From assembly GCA_937881575.1 (NCBI GenBank), contig CALGEI010000199.1:1-64000 (forward strand): a stretch of 64,000 nucleotides of DNA. Reading direction: 5' to 3'. Position 1 is the stretch's first letter; every line of letters starts with the position of its first letter. The notes under the pieces were generated by a model that saw only the letters and a program-made list of their open reading frames with translations, ran no database searches and was not told the DNA's origin. The position numbers and the translations under genes are program-made. Shown here one piece after another: positions 9,256 to 18,041 of the stretch. Source of the stretch: an uncultured Flavobacteriales bacterium (GTDB taxonomy: Bacteria > Bacteroidota > Bacteroidia > Flavobacteriales_D > Sanyastnellaceae).

Positions 9256-10725
9256 TTATTCAGGCGTCTTTTCAAAAAAAGAATCTGCAAAATTGAGCAA
9301 ATACAGCTTTTCCTGCGACCGTGTGAAGGCCGTGTAGAACCAACGAAGCAGTTCGACTTGAACCATGTCATCCTGCAGATATCCTTGGTCTACGATGACA
9401 GCGGGCCACTGTCCCCCTTGTGCTTTGTGGCAGGTCAAGGCCCACGCGAATTTGACTTGCAACGCTTGGTAGCAGGGGTCTCGTGTGATGGCCTTGTGGA
9501 TGGCTTGTTTGGACCCGAGGTGAATGTGGTCTTGCGCGACCTGTTCATAAAGCGCTTGCATTTCAGCCGGAGGAATCGAAGGGCTGTCGGTGTGCAGCGC
9601 GCTGAGGTGCAGGCAGGCTTCGAACGGAGGGAGATCGGGTGAATCCAGTAGTCTCACTTCTGCTTCAGCAAAAGGGGCTCCAAACCGTTCAAATCGTTTG
9701 AGCACTTTTTGAACCACCAGCGTATCGCCATTTGCAATCAGCGTGGTATGATGTCCTTCTTGGGCAGCAAGCCAGAAGTAATTGTTCTTGACGACCATCA
9801 GACGATCGCTTGCTTCAAGAGAGTCTTCTCTCCACAGTATCCGGCTGCGAATTTGCTGGTTGAACTGATTGGCACGTTTGTTAGATCGGGTAATGATGAC
9901 CACTTGATCTTCTCCGTATTCTCCGTGCAAATCCTCAATCTTTTCTTGCAAATCGAGTCCGTTCAATCGCTGGATATCCGTGAACGAATCCAAACTCATC
10001 TGAGGGAAGCCCTCCGTTTTCGCATCGATTTGAAGCCGCAGTTGATGGGCATTCGATAGAATCCCGCTGTCCAATTCTTGCCGCACAACGTCTGTAAGAC
10101 GAACAGTGGCAACCGTCAGATTGAAATCGCGCTTCAACCTATCCTCATTCAGTGCAGGGCTTTCCGGATGGCCGACAGGCGGCAATTGGGCATCATCACC
10201 GACCAAGACCAAGCGGCAATCCTCCCCATTGAAAACATATTCCATGAGGTCGTCGAGCAGGCTGCGGTATTGAAAATTCCCTTTGTCTGATGCTCCCCCT
10301 GACTCTCCGATCATCGAGGCCTCATCGACAATGAATACCGTCCGTTCTTTGAGATTGGGAGCGAGGCCGTAAGCGGTTGAACCATCTTTGTCACGCACGC
10401 TCCGATAAATTTCCCTGTGGATGGTGGACGCAGCCCTGCCGGCATAAGTCTGCATGACTTTGGCGGCGCGCCCGGTCGGTGCTAGCAAAGCAGTGGGTGC
10501 TCCCAATTCACTCAGTGCCCGAACAAAGGCGCCTATGCTCGTCGTTTTTCCCGTTCCAGCATATCCGCGCACGATTAATGTGCAACGGGGCTGGGCGCTG
10601 AATAAAAAACGAGAAAAGGCATGAATGAGCAGCCCCTGACCAGTGGTTGGCTCATGAGGGAATTGCCCAGCTAGTCTGTCTTCGAATTGTTCAACAGGTG
10701 AAGCAGAGTTGGTGTTTTTGGACAT
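9256..10725 (-). CDS. RecD-like superfamily 1 DNA helicase
   Basis: ATP-dependent helicase-like protein of 489 residues. Walker A is GYAGTGKTT near residue 55, Walker B is IVDEASMI, and the C-terminal UvrD_C_2 type segment carries WALTCHKAQGGQWPAVIVD followed by RWFYTAFTRSQEKLY. It is shorter than RecD2 and lacks the N-terminal helix-hairpin-helix domains, so it fits the stand-alone ATP-dependent exonuclease V alpha-like helicases of Bacteroidota. The start at MSKNTNS is chosen because the extension contains the divergent promoter area. A role in DNA repair or recombination is a family inference. Confidence 0.85.
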   Translation of the reverse strand: MSKNTNSASPVEQFEDRLAGQFPHEPTTGQGLLIHAFSRFLFSAQPRCTLIVRGYAGTGKTTSIGAFVRALSELGAPTALLAPTGRAAKVMQTYAGRAASTIHREIYRSVRDKDGSTAYGLAPNLKERTVFIVDEASMIGESGGASDKGNFQYRSLLDDLMEYVFNGEDCRLVLVGDDAQLPPVGHPESPALNEDRLKRDFNLTVATVRLTDVVRQELDSGILSNAHQLRLQIDAKTEGFPQMSLDSFTDIQRLNGLDLQEKIEDLHGEYGEDQVVIITRSNKRANQFNQQIRSRILWREDSLEASDRLMVVKNNYFWLAAQEGHHTTLIANGDTLVVQKVLKRFERFGAPFAEAEVRLLDSPDLPPFEACLHLSALHTDSPSIPPAEMQALYEQVAQDHIHLGSKQAIHKAITRDPCYQALQVKFAWALTCHKAQGGQWPAVIVDQGYLQDDMVQVELLRWFYTAFTRSQEKLYLLNFADSFFEKTPE

Positions 10726-10741
10726 AAGAGGGGGCTCATGA

Positions 10742-10749
10742 CGAAGGTA
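10742..10749 (-). promoter_or_regulatory. -7 box upstream of the helicase gene
   Basis: TACCTTCG on the minus strand, 16 bases before the helicase ATG at 10725. The same octamer is used four bases before the namZ-like gene. Confidence 0.45.
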
Positions 10750-10881
10750 CATCGTCCGGCTCAATTCGATTGGACCGCCCTCTGTGCAGACGTTCAAAAG
10801 CATCATGCGTTTGACGTCCTCATTTCGTGTCGTAGATTCGCAGGCGGTAATGCATGCAATTCGAATCTCCAATCGATTCCA

Positions 10882-11763
10882 ATGGAAAAATTCTTCAGTG
10901 AAATCAACAAATATGTGATTTCCATCCTTCTCTTATTTGCTGGAGGAGGGTTCTTGGTTAAGTACTTGAGTGGTGACGAATTGGAAAGTCAGCCCCAAGC
11001 GATGTTGATTGCCTCTTTGGCCTTGATTGTGGTCGCTGCGTTGGCTACACCTTGGGTTCTAGAGAAGCTCAATCGGAAGCACTACAGGGTCCTGATGGCT
11101 TTGGGCACGCTCGCTTCACTGTGGTTGAGCTACGAGGTGTTCTACAGCGTGGATGAAGAAATTGAGTTTAGAGAGTTGAAAACGCGTGTGGACGCTGAGA
11201 CCATTCAGTCACTGAAAGACATTCGGGATGCCCAAGAAGCTTACAAAGATGTTTTCGGCACATTCTGCAGTGACTTCGATAGTCTCGAGTTGTTTTTATT
11301 CGAGCCCGTGATCCCCGTGAAATACAACATGGGGTCATTCCACGATACGTTGCCAGAAGCGAAAAGTCAGGAGGGAGGGTATATTTTGAAGCGGGCGGAC
11401 TTGGCTCAATTCGCAGAAGAAAAGGGAGTTTCAGAACAAGAACTTGTGGATCTGATTTCAGCAGACTCACTTCCATACAAGGTTCGCGATGTCATCTTTA
11501 CGACCTTCTTTGAAGAAAATTTCAAAGCTGAAGTGAGAAAAAGTAAGCGGCTTCCACCTGTTTCCGTGGATAGCCTTTGGTTCAATCCATTGAGTGGAGA
11601 GCGATTCAGACTCGCTACAGATTCGATTGAAGTGGGTGGGGTACAGCAAGCTACGATTTTGGTCAAGGATCCGACACCGTTTGGCCGTGCGAAGGTGAAG
11701 AAGGATACTTTGAGATTTGGTTCGCTCGTGGAAGCGCATACCGATGGAAACTGGCGAAACTGA
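10882..11763 (+). CDS. Hypothetical membrane protein
   Basis: A 293-residue protein that I do not recognise. Three hydrophobic segments in the first 90 residues (around ISILLLFAGGGFLV, MLIASLALIVVAALA and VLMALGTLASLWLS) anchor it in the inner membrane; the rest is a soluble, charged domain with two regions of likely helix. It starts a run with DUF3822, rsmD and coaD, so it is probably co-transcribed with them. The start at MEKFFSEINK is favoured because the upstream extension is cysteine- and histidine-rich and unlike coding sequence. Confidence 0.75.
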   Translation: MEKFFSEINKYVISILLLFAGGGFLVKYLSGDELESQPQAMLIASLALIVVAALATPWVLEKLNRKHYRVLMALGTLASLWLSYEVFYSVDEEIEFRELKTRVDAETIQSLKDIRDAQEAYKDVFGTFCSDFDSLELFLFEPVIPVKYNMGSFHDTLPEAKSQEGGYILKRADLAQFAEEKGVSEQELVDLISADSLPYKVRDVIFTTFFEENFKAEVRKSKRLPPVSVDSLWFNPLSGERFRLATDSIEVGGVQQATILVKDPTPFGRAKVKKDTLRFGSLVEAHTDGNWRN

Positions 11764-11765
11764 AT

Positions 11766-12548
11766 TTGAGCCAGTACAGCGAATTTTTAATTTTGGGTTG
11801 GGATGGTCGTTCGTTGCTATGGTCAAACGGCGCAGCAGGAAGGACTGAACAGGCGGGTGAAGTCGAAGCGACGGATCCAGCGTCCCTGAATGCAGCGTGT
11901 CTGAATTTAAAAGCCAGCGGTTTAGGCAAGGAGGTGGTCGTGTTTCATCGCCGCCATGCTTTTTTCACAGCAGCTCCAGCATCTGTTGCTGAAGGACATG
12001 AAGAACAGCTTTTGCGTCTTCATTTGGGTCCCCAAGAAGGCGCTTATTCGAATCAAGTTTTCCATTCAGAGGCATTTGGCGATGACATGGTTCTCATGGA
12101 AAGGTGGGAGTCTGAGGCTGTGCAACGGGATGTTCAGAGAGTCTGGCCTCACGCACGGTTTGAAAGCAGTACGTTGCGCTGGCTTGAAAAAATAGGGGCT
12201 GATTCTCGGGTTGGTGAAGGACCGATGATCGCTGTGGACATCGGCTTGACGAGGGCCTTGTTGGCACGACTAGAAGAAGGTCAACTGAAGTGGGCCATCG
12301 TTACGGAAGATCTGGAAGGAGATGGTTTGTTGTATCACGTGGTCAATGCCATGCATCAGGATGGATTGGAGCCGGCTGCGTCAGGTGCTCAAATCATGCT
12401 CAGTGGTGAGGTGGAACGCGGTGATGCTTGGCACAGTGTGTTCAACCAGTTTTTCAGCCAAGTAAAAATCGTGCAACCAGAAATGAAAGAGGTCGGAATG
12501 AAAACGCAACGGCTGGCCTTGCACTCAAATATCATCAAATGCGCGTAA
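11766..12548 (+). CDS. DUF3822 family protein
   Basis: A 260-residue protein resembling the DUF3822 family of Bacteroidota, which has an actin-like fold reminiscent of pilus-assembly ATPases such as PilM, but no established function. VDIGLTRALLARL in the middle resembles an actin-like phosphate loop. No ATG precedes it in frame; the start is probably the TTG at 11766, two bases after the previous stop. It overlaps rsmD by ten bases, which suggests coupled translation. The rsmD-coaD neighbourhood is typical for this family. Confidence 0.75.
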   Translation: MSQYSEFLILGWDGRSLLWSNGAAGRTEQAGEVEATDPASLNAACLNLKASGLGKEVVVFHRRHAFFTAAPASVAEGHEEQLLRLHLGPQEGAYSNQVFHSEAFGDDMVLMERWESEAVQRDVQRVWPHARFESSTLRWLEKIGADSRVGEGPMIAVDIGLTRALLARLEEGQLKWAIVTEDLEGDGLLYHVVNAMHQDGLEPAASGAQIMLSGEVERGDAWHSVFNQFFSQVKIVQPEMKEVGMKTQRLALHSNIIKCA

Positions 12549-13072
12549 CAGGAGGCGAGTTGAAAGGTCGAAGGCCGTCGCATGTCAAAGGGTTTAAGGG
12601 GCGACCTACAACGGATTTTGGCCGTGAAAGCTTGTTCAATTTGTTGCGCTCACGATTGGATGTCGACGGCGCTGATGTCTTGGACTTGTTCGCAGGAACG
12701 GGCATGGTGGGTTTGGAATTCGTCAGCAGAGGGTGCGCGTCACTCACAGCCGTCGAACAAGATGTGCGGGCTGTTCGAGCGATTCAGCAGATGTTTCGTG
12801 TTTTTGAAATGGAGCATTGTCAGGTCATTCGCGGCAATGCCTTGGACTTTATCAAACGGGCCTTGACCAGTTATGACATTGTATTTGCAGACCCCCCTTT
12901 TGGTCTCGAAGGTTTGGAGGCGATTCCAGCGAAGATCATGACGTCCGGATTATTGGAACCAGGAGGTTGGCTTATCTTGGAGCACGGTGAACGGACCGAT
13001 GTGTCGGAAGTTCAAGGGTTTCAGGAGTGTCGACACTATGGGCATGTTCATTTCAGTTTATTCAAAAAATGA
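12539..13072 (+). CDS. rsmD: 16S rRNA (guanine-966-N2)-methyltransferase RsmD
   Basis: Methylates G966 of 16S rRNA during 30S assembly using S-adenosylmethionine. It is 177 residues long, near the usual size. The N-terminal MRVTGGELKGR, the SAM-binding VLDLFAGTGMVGLE and the catalytic FADPPF are all present. The ATG at 12539 lies inside the end of the DUF3822 gene, and the end overlaps coaD at an ATGA. Confidence 0.95.
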   Translation: MRVTGGELKGRRPSHVKGFKGRPTTDFGRESLFNLLRSRLDVDGADVLDLFAGTGMVGLEFVSRGCASLTAVEQDVRAVRAIQQMFRVFEMEHCQVIRGNALDFIKRALTSYDIVFADPPFGLEGLEAIPAKIMTSGLLEPGGWLILEHGERTDVSEVQGFQECRHYGHVHFSLFKK

Positions 13073-13545
13073 TGGCAAATCAACCCTTTAAAAGAGCCGT
13101 GTTTCCCGGGTCGTTTGATCCGATTACACTGGGGCATCTGAACATTTTGCAGCGTTCTGTTTCTTTGTTTGATGAGATTATTGTGGCCATTGGAGTCAAC
13201 GGGGCGAAGGCGCCCATGTTTCCTCTTGAGCAGCGAATGGAATGGCTTCGGTCGGTCTGTTCAACTTTCCCTTCTGTTCGCGTGAAATCCTTTGAGGGAA
13301 TGACCAGCACGTTTTGTGTTGAACAAGAAGCGGGTTGGTTGCTCCGTGGCGTTCGCAACGGGGGAGACTTTGAATATGAGCGGACCATTGCTCAAATGAC
13401 CAAGGCTTTAGAACCCAAGTTGGAAACCGTCATCCTGTTCACAGACCCTGAGTTTGCGCACATTCACTCGAATGTTGTTCGTGAAGTCGTTCGCAACAAC
13501 GGGGACGCCTCAGTATTTTTGCCTTCTGAGATTGCTTTCCCTTAA
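13069..13545 (+). CDS. coaD: Phosphopantetheine adenylyltransferase
   Basis: Adenylates 4'-phosphopantetheine in coenzyme A synthesis. It has 158 residues, the normal length. AVFPGSFDPITLGHLNI carries the nucleotidyltransferase TxGH motif, and RGVRNGGDFEYE is typical for CoaD. Two adjacent ATGs (13069 and 13072) can both serve as start; the first overlaps the rsmD stop codon. Confidence 0.96.
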   Translation: MMANQPFKRAVFPGSFDPITLGHLNILQRSVSLFDEIIVAIGVNGAKAPMFPLEQRMEWLRSVCSTFPSVRVKSFEGMTSTFCVEQEAGWLLRGVRNGGDFEYERTIAQMTKALEPKLETVILFTDPEFAHIHSNVVREVVRNNGDASVFLPSEIAFP

Positions 13546-13547
13546 TC

Positions 13548-15005
13548 ATGCCCAGGACTGTTCGCTCTTTTCGGTTGTTGGTCGCTGTGCTCATCAGCTG
13601 TTGTGGCACATTGAAAATTTCCGCACAAAGCCATACCACCTTGCGTGGAATGCTTGATGGATTTGAGTCAGAAACAATCCCTGGACTGCTGCACGTTCGT
13701 CATTTTGATGCCCCTTCAGTGGGGGGCGGCTTTTGGTCCGAAGTGGCATTGGTTCATGCCGATGGATCTTTTTCTGCAGACCTTGGTTTTTTAGAAAGAC
13801 CGACGCTGTTTGAATTCTCTGCGCCTCCTTGGTCGTGGATGGCCATCGTGAGGCCTAACGAATCCAGTGAACTGAGCTTGTCTCCTTCTTCACGGGCCAC
13901 GAGCCGCTTGATGAAAGTTGCTGGACGGACTGTCTGGCGGGGTGAACATCCCAGCACTGCACTGGATTCTCTGGCGCGAAAGCAGCAGGTGTGGCTTAAG
14001 AATTTGGTCGAGCCGATGACGGCTAGAGCCTTGGGGTTTGAGTCGTCCAATACGGATTCGCTAAGACGTGTTTCGACTGATTTGGATTTGGAATTCCAGG
14101 AGAGCTGGACTGGATTGGAGCAGCAAATGAAACAACCTGTTTTTGAAGACTTGTGGTGGCAAGCTCAATGGCGATGGCAGATTGCTCTGGGTGCTGACGA
14201 GTCGACACTTGATTCGCTTTGGTCGAGGTGGCAAGATGTTCGATTGGACCTTAGCCTTGAATCGAAATTGCGCTCTCCGGGATACATCGAACCTTGGTTT
14301 GTCCGTTACGACCAATGGTGGAAGCACCGCGAAGTCGACACAGATGGACTGAGCAAAGCGGTTTACTTGTCCAACATCGATAGCTTGCGTGTGGCCATGG
14401 GGAGCCAATGGATGAATGCCTCCAAGGAAGATTTGGCCGCAGTTTGGTTGCTCAAGGCAATGAGCGACCCCGATGAATTGACTTTGCGGATTTGGGAGAC
14501 GATGTCTTTTCCTGAACCTTTTCGTGCGCAGTACAAGCGTTTAATGGAAGAACGGAGTCCACTCAATGCACAGATGGCGAGGGAGGAAATGCGGTGGACT
14601 TTGCCCAATGGTGATTTGGAGTCTTACCCAGATGTTTGCGTCAATTCATGGAAGATTATGCTCGTGGTTCGAAATGGGTCAGGAACTGCTTCGCGTGAAC
14701 GTGAACTGTTCACAGAAATCATGGAAAATGAAATCTTCTCAGAAGTTTGTTTTCTTGTTTTGAGTGCGGATGTTTCGGAGTCGGACTGGCGCGTATCCCT
14801 TTCAAAGCGTCGAAGTTTAGAGGAGCAAGTGGTGTGGCTCGGCAATGCGCCTCAAAACTATGAGGCACTGGAAGTTTCAGCCATTCCACAAATCATAGCG
14901 ATTCGCCCAAATGGTCAATTGAGCTCCAGCATTGTTTCGCTTCCCAGCAATGGTCTCGGAGCGGAATTGGAAAAGAAACTGCGCTCGTTCGGTGGCCGTT
15001 ACTGA
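13548..15005 (+). CDS. Exported protein with a degenerate thioredoxin-like C-terminus
   Basis: A 485-residue protein beginning with a signal peptide (about 26 residues, ending KISAQS). The middle is tryptophan-rich and mostly helical. The last 120 residues read like a thioredoxin-like fold, with a strand IMLVVRNGSG, a second strand VCFLVLSADV and a likely cis-proline strand AIPQIIAI, but the CxxC pair is missing. This resembles periplasmic TlpA-like proteins of Bacteroidota, and is an inference from shape only. It starts two bases after coaD and converges with the NUDIX gene with a seven-base overlap. Confidence 0.7.
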   Translation: MPRTVRSFRLLVAVLISCCGTLKISAQSHTTLRGMLDGFESETIPGLLHVRHFDAPSVGGGFWSEVALVHADGSFSADLGFLERPTLFEFSAPPWSWMAIVRPNESSELSLSPSSRATSRLMKVAGRTVWRGEHPSTALDSLARKQQVWLKNLVEPMTARALGFESSNTDSLRRVSTDLDLEFQESWTGLEQQMKQPVFEDLWWQAQWRWQIALGADESTLDSLWSRWQDVRLDLSLESKLRSPGYIEPWFVRYDQWWKHREVDTDGLSKAVYLSNIDSLRVAMGSQWMNASKEDLAAVWLLKAMSDPDELTLRIWETMSFPEPFRAQYKRLMEERSPLNAQMAREEMRWTLPNGDLESYPDVCVNSWKIMLVVRNGSGTASRERELFTEIMENEIFSEVCFLVLSADVSESDWRVSLSKRRSLEEQVVWLGNAPQNYEALEVSAIPQIIAIRPNGQLSSSIVSLPSNGLGAELEKKLRSFGGRY

Positions 15006-15613
15006 TTCGACAAGTCCAAAGATTGAACGAGCTGGATTAGGCTGGGATAGGCCTTTTGAAGGATAGAAACATCGGTGGGTTGAGCGTGCCATTTCACGGA
15101 AGTAATTCCCTCTTCAGCTTGCGGAGCACCTCTGGATTGATCTCCATCATGTCGTGCGTGAAACCAAAACGTTGTTTTCAAAATGGGACTGCCATTTTCG
15201 TCATAGGTGTGGTAGGTCTTGCCCAATTCAGAGACAATGGTCAGTTTGCCGATGCCGGTTTCCTCGGTTACTTCTCTCAATGCGGCTTGTTCAATGCTTT
15301 CGAATTGTTCCACTTTTCCTTTCGGTAAGTCCCACTTGCCATTGCGTTCAATCCAGAGCAGGTCGCCGCATTTATTCTCCACCACACATCCGGCAGCAAG
15401 AACTTCACGGTACATCATGCAGTAGCGCATCCAAAGTGACTCAACATCGGAAGCCGTCAACTCAATCCGCTCAATGTGAGGGTGCTTTCGAAGCATCGCA
15501 GGGAGATCTTTGAGACTTTTGTTGTCAGGTTCGTTGAGGACGAAAGATGAATCAGAACCCGTCCATTTTTCTATGAAAAGGACCGGGCGATTGAGCATAT
15601 AAACTTCATACAT
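14999..15613 (-). CDS. NUDIX hydrolase
   Basis: Hydrolase of nucleoside diphosphates linked to another group; the exact substrate is unknown. It has about 204 residues. The NUDIX box is complete: G, five residues, E, seven residues, REVTEETGI near the middle of the protein. The N-terminal 60 residues are an extra domain before the NUDIX fold. Two starts are possible: the ATG at 15613 (MYEVYML), used here, or the ATG at 15622, which would overlap the pyrE start codon. The gene is divergent from pyrE with seven bases between the starts, or none. Confidence 0.87.
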   Translation of the reverse strand: MYEVYMLNRPVLFIEKWTGSDSSFVLNEPDNKSLKDLPAMLRKHPHIERIELTASDVESLWMRYCMMYREVLAAGCVVENKCGDLLWIERNGKWDLPKGKVEQFESIEQAALREVTEETGIGKLTIVSELGKTYHTYDENGSPILKTTFWFHARHDGDQSRGAPQAEEGITSVKWHAQPTDVSILQKAYPSLIQLVQSLDLSNQ

Positions 15614-15620
15614 TCGCGTC
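15609..15620 (+). promoter_or_regulatory. -7 box of pyrE, leaderless layout
   Basis: TACATTCG followed by CGTC and the pyrE ATG. The box overlaps the first codons of the divergent NUDIX gene. A TTG lies 15 bases upstream of the box. Confidence 0.6.
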
Positions 15621-16277
15621 ATGACTTTGTCGGTGGAAAGCAAGCGTAAAGTAGCGGAATTCTTATTGCGAATCAAAGCAATTCAACTCCGTCCTAATGA
15701 GCCATTTACATGGGCAAGCGGTCGGAAGTCGCCCATTTATTGTGACAATCGGAAGACGTTAAGCCACCCGACGGTGCGAACGTTTATCCGACAGATGTGC
15801 TCAGAAGAGGTTGAAAGCCGATTTGGAAAGGTCGATGGAATTGCGGGAGTTGCCACAGGAGGAATTGCTCTGGGAGCCTTGGTCGCACAAGAATTGGGGC
15901 TGCCATTTATCTATGTTCGCTCAGGAGCGAAAGCGCACGGAATGGGCAATCAGATTGAAGGTGACTTGTCAGCAGTTTCTAATGTTGTGGTCATAGAAGA
16001 TTTGATTTCAACAGGTCAAAGCAGTTTGAAAGCAGTGGATGCCTTGCGGGAAGCAGGAATAGAGGTCAAAGGGCTCATTGCTATTTTTACATATGGCTTT
16101 GCGGATGCTGTTCACGCCTTTGAAAATGCCAATTGTACGTTCAGCACGCTGACTGACTATCCGACGATGTTGGATCAAGCAGCACAGGAAGGGTACATTA
16201 CACAGGGACAAAAAATGACCTTGGACAAGTGGTCTCAAAATCCGGTGGCTTGGAGCGATCAACAGACTGACAAGTAA
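15621..16277 (+). CDS. pyrE: Orotate phosphoribosyltransferase
   Basis: Joins orotate to PRPP to give OMP in pyrimidine synthesis. It is 218 residues long. FTWASGRKSPIYCDNR near the N-terminus is typical of PyrE, and the PRPP-binding motif is VVVIEDLISTGQS. The start agrees with the promoter box four bases upstream. Its last base is shared with the ATG of the SRPBCC gene (TAATG), so the two are co-transcribed. Confidence 0.96.
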   Translation: MTLSVESKRKVAEFLLRIKAIQLRPNEPFTWASGRKSPIYCDNRKTLSHPTVRTFIRQMCSEEVESRFGKVDGIAGVATGGIALGALVAQELGLPFIYVRSGAKAHGMGNQIEGDLSAVSNVVVIEDLISTGQSSLKAVDALREAGIEVKGLIAIFTYGFADAVHAFENANCTFSTLTDYPTMLDQAAQEGYITQGQKMTLDKWSQNPVAWSDQQTDK

Positions 16278-16681
16278 TGGAAATCAAAAGTCCCATCGCC
16301 GAAGTGGGTTGCACGTCGGATGTCTTATTCGATTTTGTGGCCAATCTTGAGAACTTGGAGCCTCTCTTGCCGAGCGAGCAAGTGCAGTCGTTTCAGTTGG
16401 ACGGTGATGTCTGCCGATTCAAAGTTGTGGGAGGATTTGATGTCGTCATCAAGAAGACCTCCGAAGAGCGGCCCCACTTGATTCTATTCAGTTCCCAACA
16501 GGGGACTCCCATTCGGTTTGGTTTGGAGGTTCGGATCGAATCAGTGGAGGATAGAGCGAACGTTCAAGTCGTCTGTGACGCTGATTTGAATCCCTTCATG
16601 CGGATGATGGCAGAAAAGCCGCTTCAAAATATATTTGATGGTATGGTGGAGAAAATCGTCAATCGATTTCCGGCTGCCTAG
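16277..16681 (+). CDS. SRPBCC-fold protein
   Basis: A 134-residue protein that looks like the START/SRPBCC hydrophobic-ligand-binding superfamily: an N-terminal strand and helix (DVLFDFVANLENLEPLL), a series of beta strands and a long C-terminal helix with FDGMVEKIVNRF. The ligand is unknown. It is translationally coupled to pyrE and overlaps birA by four bases at its 3' end in convergent orientation. Confidence 0.72.
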   Translation: MEIKSPIAEVGCTSDVLFDFVANLENLEPLLPSEQVQSFQLDGDVCRFKVVGGFDVVIKKTSEERPHLILFSSQQGTPIRFGLEVRIESVEDRANVQVVCDADLNPFMRMMAEKPLQNIFDGMVEKIVNRFPAA

Positions 16682-17532
16682 TCTCGTGATGGCTCTTCCA
16701 AAATCCACCGAAGCTCTCCAGCTGAAACGTGGGAGGTCGTTCGTCCGGTGAGGGGGCCGCTGGTCCAAAGGAGCTTCGCTTGTCCCGTTTCATTGATTCC
16801 CAAAAATCGTGCTGAATGGATGTCACCTTTCCATTCAAAGGGCATCACCTCATTCCATCCAAATAAGCTCTGTTGGTAATGTTCCAAATCATTGGCAGAG
16901 ATGGCTGCATGGCCTCGGGTGGAGAGTTGGAAAATCGCAGTCAGTTCATTCTCCAGAAGGGCTTGACAGGCCGCGATTGATAGTGGTTGACTTGAAAGCG
17001 CTTGCAGTGCGACCCAATCGGTTGAAGCGTCAAGCGGAGCAATGTTCAGGCCAATCCCTATGACGATTCCTTGCAAATTCGGTCCCTTCCAATGGTTTTC
17101 CAACAAAATTCCGGCGCACTTTTTCCAGGTTGAGTTGTGCTGAACCAGAAGGTCATTGGGCCATTTGATGCGAACATTCAGGGCGTCAATTGGACTCAAC
17201 GATTTGATTATACATTGTTTGACCGCTTCCGAAATCAGCATATTCAGGTGCAACCAGAAGGACGGATTGATGGATTGTGCGTTCAGTGGAGTGTTGAAGT
17301 GCAAGGCCATGCTCCAAGCGAGATCTTGTTGCGCGCGGTGTTCCCAGATTTTTCCGTGTTGCCCGCGTCCCTTTGTTTGATGCGCCGCAGTAAAAACGCC
17401 AACTTGCCCGGGTTGGCTTGTCCTGAGCCAGTTCATCGCAGCAACATTGGTGCTCGGGATTTCAGGGAAATGAAACCGAAAGACGTCATCCCAAGGGGTC
17501 GATTTCGGCGATGAATCTGCAGCTCCTGACAT
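16678..17532 (-). CDS. birA: Biotin--[acetyl-CoA-carboxylase] ligase, no repressor domain
   Basis: Attaches biotin to the carboxyl carrier protein through biotinyl-AMP. The catalytic domain is recognisable by GRGQHGKIW (the loop is GRGRRG in many homologues) and KWPNDLL, with GIVIGIGLN further on. It is 284 residues long and starts directly with the catalytic domain, so it has no DNA-binding domain and cannot act as a biotin repressor like the E. coli protein. The ATG at 17532 is chosen because a promoter box lies four bases upstream; the longer frame starts at a TTG and reads through that box. Confidence 0.9.
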   Translation of the reverse strand: MSGAADSSPKSTPWDDVFRFHFPEIPSTNVAAMNWLRTSQPGQVGVFTAAHQTKGRGQHGKIWEHRAQQDLAWSMALHFNTPLNAQSINPSFWLHLNMLISEAVKQCIIKSLSPIDALNVRIKWPNDLLVQHNSTWKKCAGILLENHWKGPNLQGIVIGIGLNIAPLDASTDWVALQALSSQPLSIAACQALLENELTAIFQLSTRGHAAISANDLEHYQQSLFGWNEVMPFEWKGDIHSARFLGINETGQAKLLWTSGPLTGRTTSHVSAGELRWILEEPSRD

Positions 17533-17544
17533 GCCTCGAAAGTA
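17533..17544 (-). promoter_or_regulatory. -7 box of birA, leaderless layout
   Basis: On the minus strand TACTTTCG is followed by AGGC and the ATG at 17532. This box decides the birA start. Confidence 0.6.
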
Positions 17545-17666
17545 ACGAAATTCAGGAACGGTATCCTCAGAATTCAATTGGGATGTTTTCGCATGTTGTC
17601 GTCTGTTCGATGGATTCTAGCTTCGTATCTTGCGACGTGTTTTCACTTGATTAAGAACCCGAACTA

Positions 17667-18026
17667 TTGGTCGTACAGCCCCCCTTGCTCGAAGCAGTGA
17701 TCGAAGGACTTCAAGAAGTCAAAGCTCACGGGATTACCGTGCTCGATTTAAGAGAGATTCCTCATGCCGTGGCCGCATGGTTTGTCGTTGCACATGGGAC
17801 AAGTAGGACCCAAGTGGATGCGCTTGCTCGCTCTGTAGAGTACACGACGCGTGAAAAGCTGGATGAGCGCCCTTGGGGCAAACAGGGTTTGGGGAACGGT
17901 GAGTGGGCCATTCTAGACTACAGCGACATTGTCGTGCATGTTTTTCACGAAGAAGCTCGGACACGTTATGCATTAGAGGAATTGTGGGGCGATGCAGCGA
18001 TTCATTCCATTGAAGAAGTGACTTGA
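17667..18026 (+). CDS. rsfS: Ribosome silencing factor RsfS
   Basis: Binds L14 on the 50S subunit and blocks subunit joining during starvation. It has 119 residues, as usual. LLEAVIEGLQEVKAHGITVLDLRE is shortened here only by its start, and WFVVAHGTSRTQVDAL, ERPWGKQGLGNGEW and YSDIVVHVFH are family segments. No in-frame ATG precedes the conserved part, so the start is probably the TTG at 17667. A TATCTTGC box at 17626-17633 is a likely promoter. It leads the ftsH run, 15 bases upstream of ftsH. Confidence 0.92.
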   Translation: MVVQPPLLEAVIEGLQEVKAHGITVLDLREIPHAVAAWFVVAHGTSRTQVDALARSVEYTTREKLDERPWGKQGLGNGEWAILDYSDIVVHVFHEEARTRYALEELWGDAAIHSIEEVT

Positions 18027-18041
18027 AGGACCTGATACACC

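Noticed and set aside
10738-10881. A 48-codon extension of the membrane protein gene
   Set aside because: The residues are rich in Cys and His, and the helices begin only after the ATG at 10882.
17533-17577. A 15-codon extension of birA beginning with TTG
   Set aside because: The extension covers the promoter box; the ATG at 17532 fits better.
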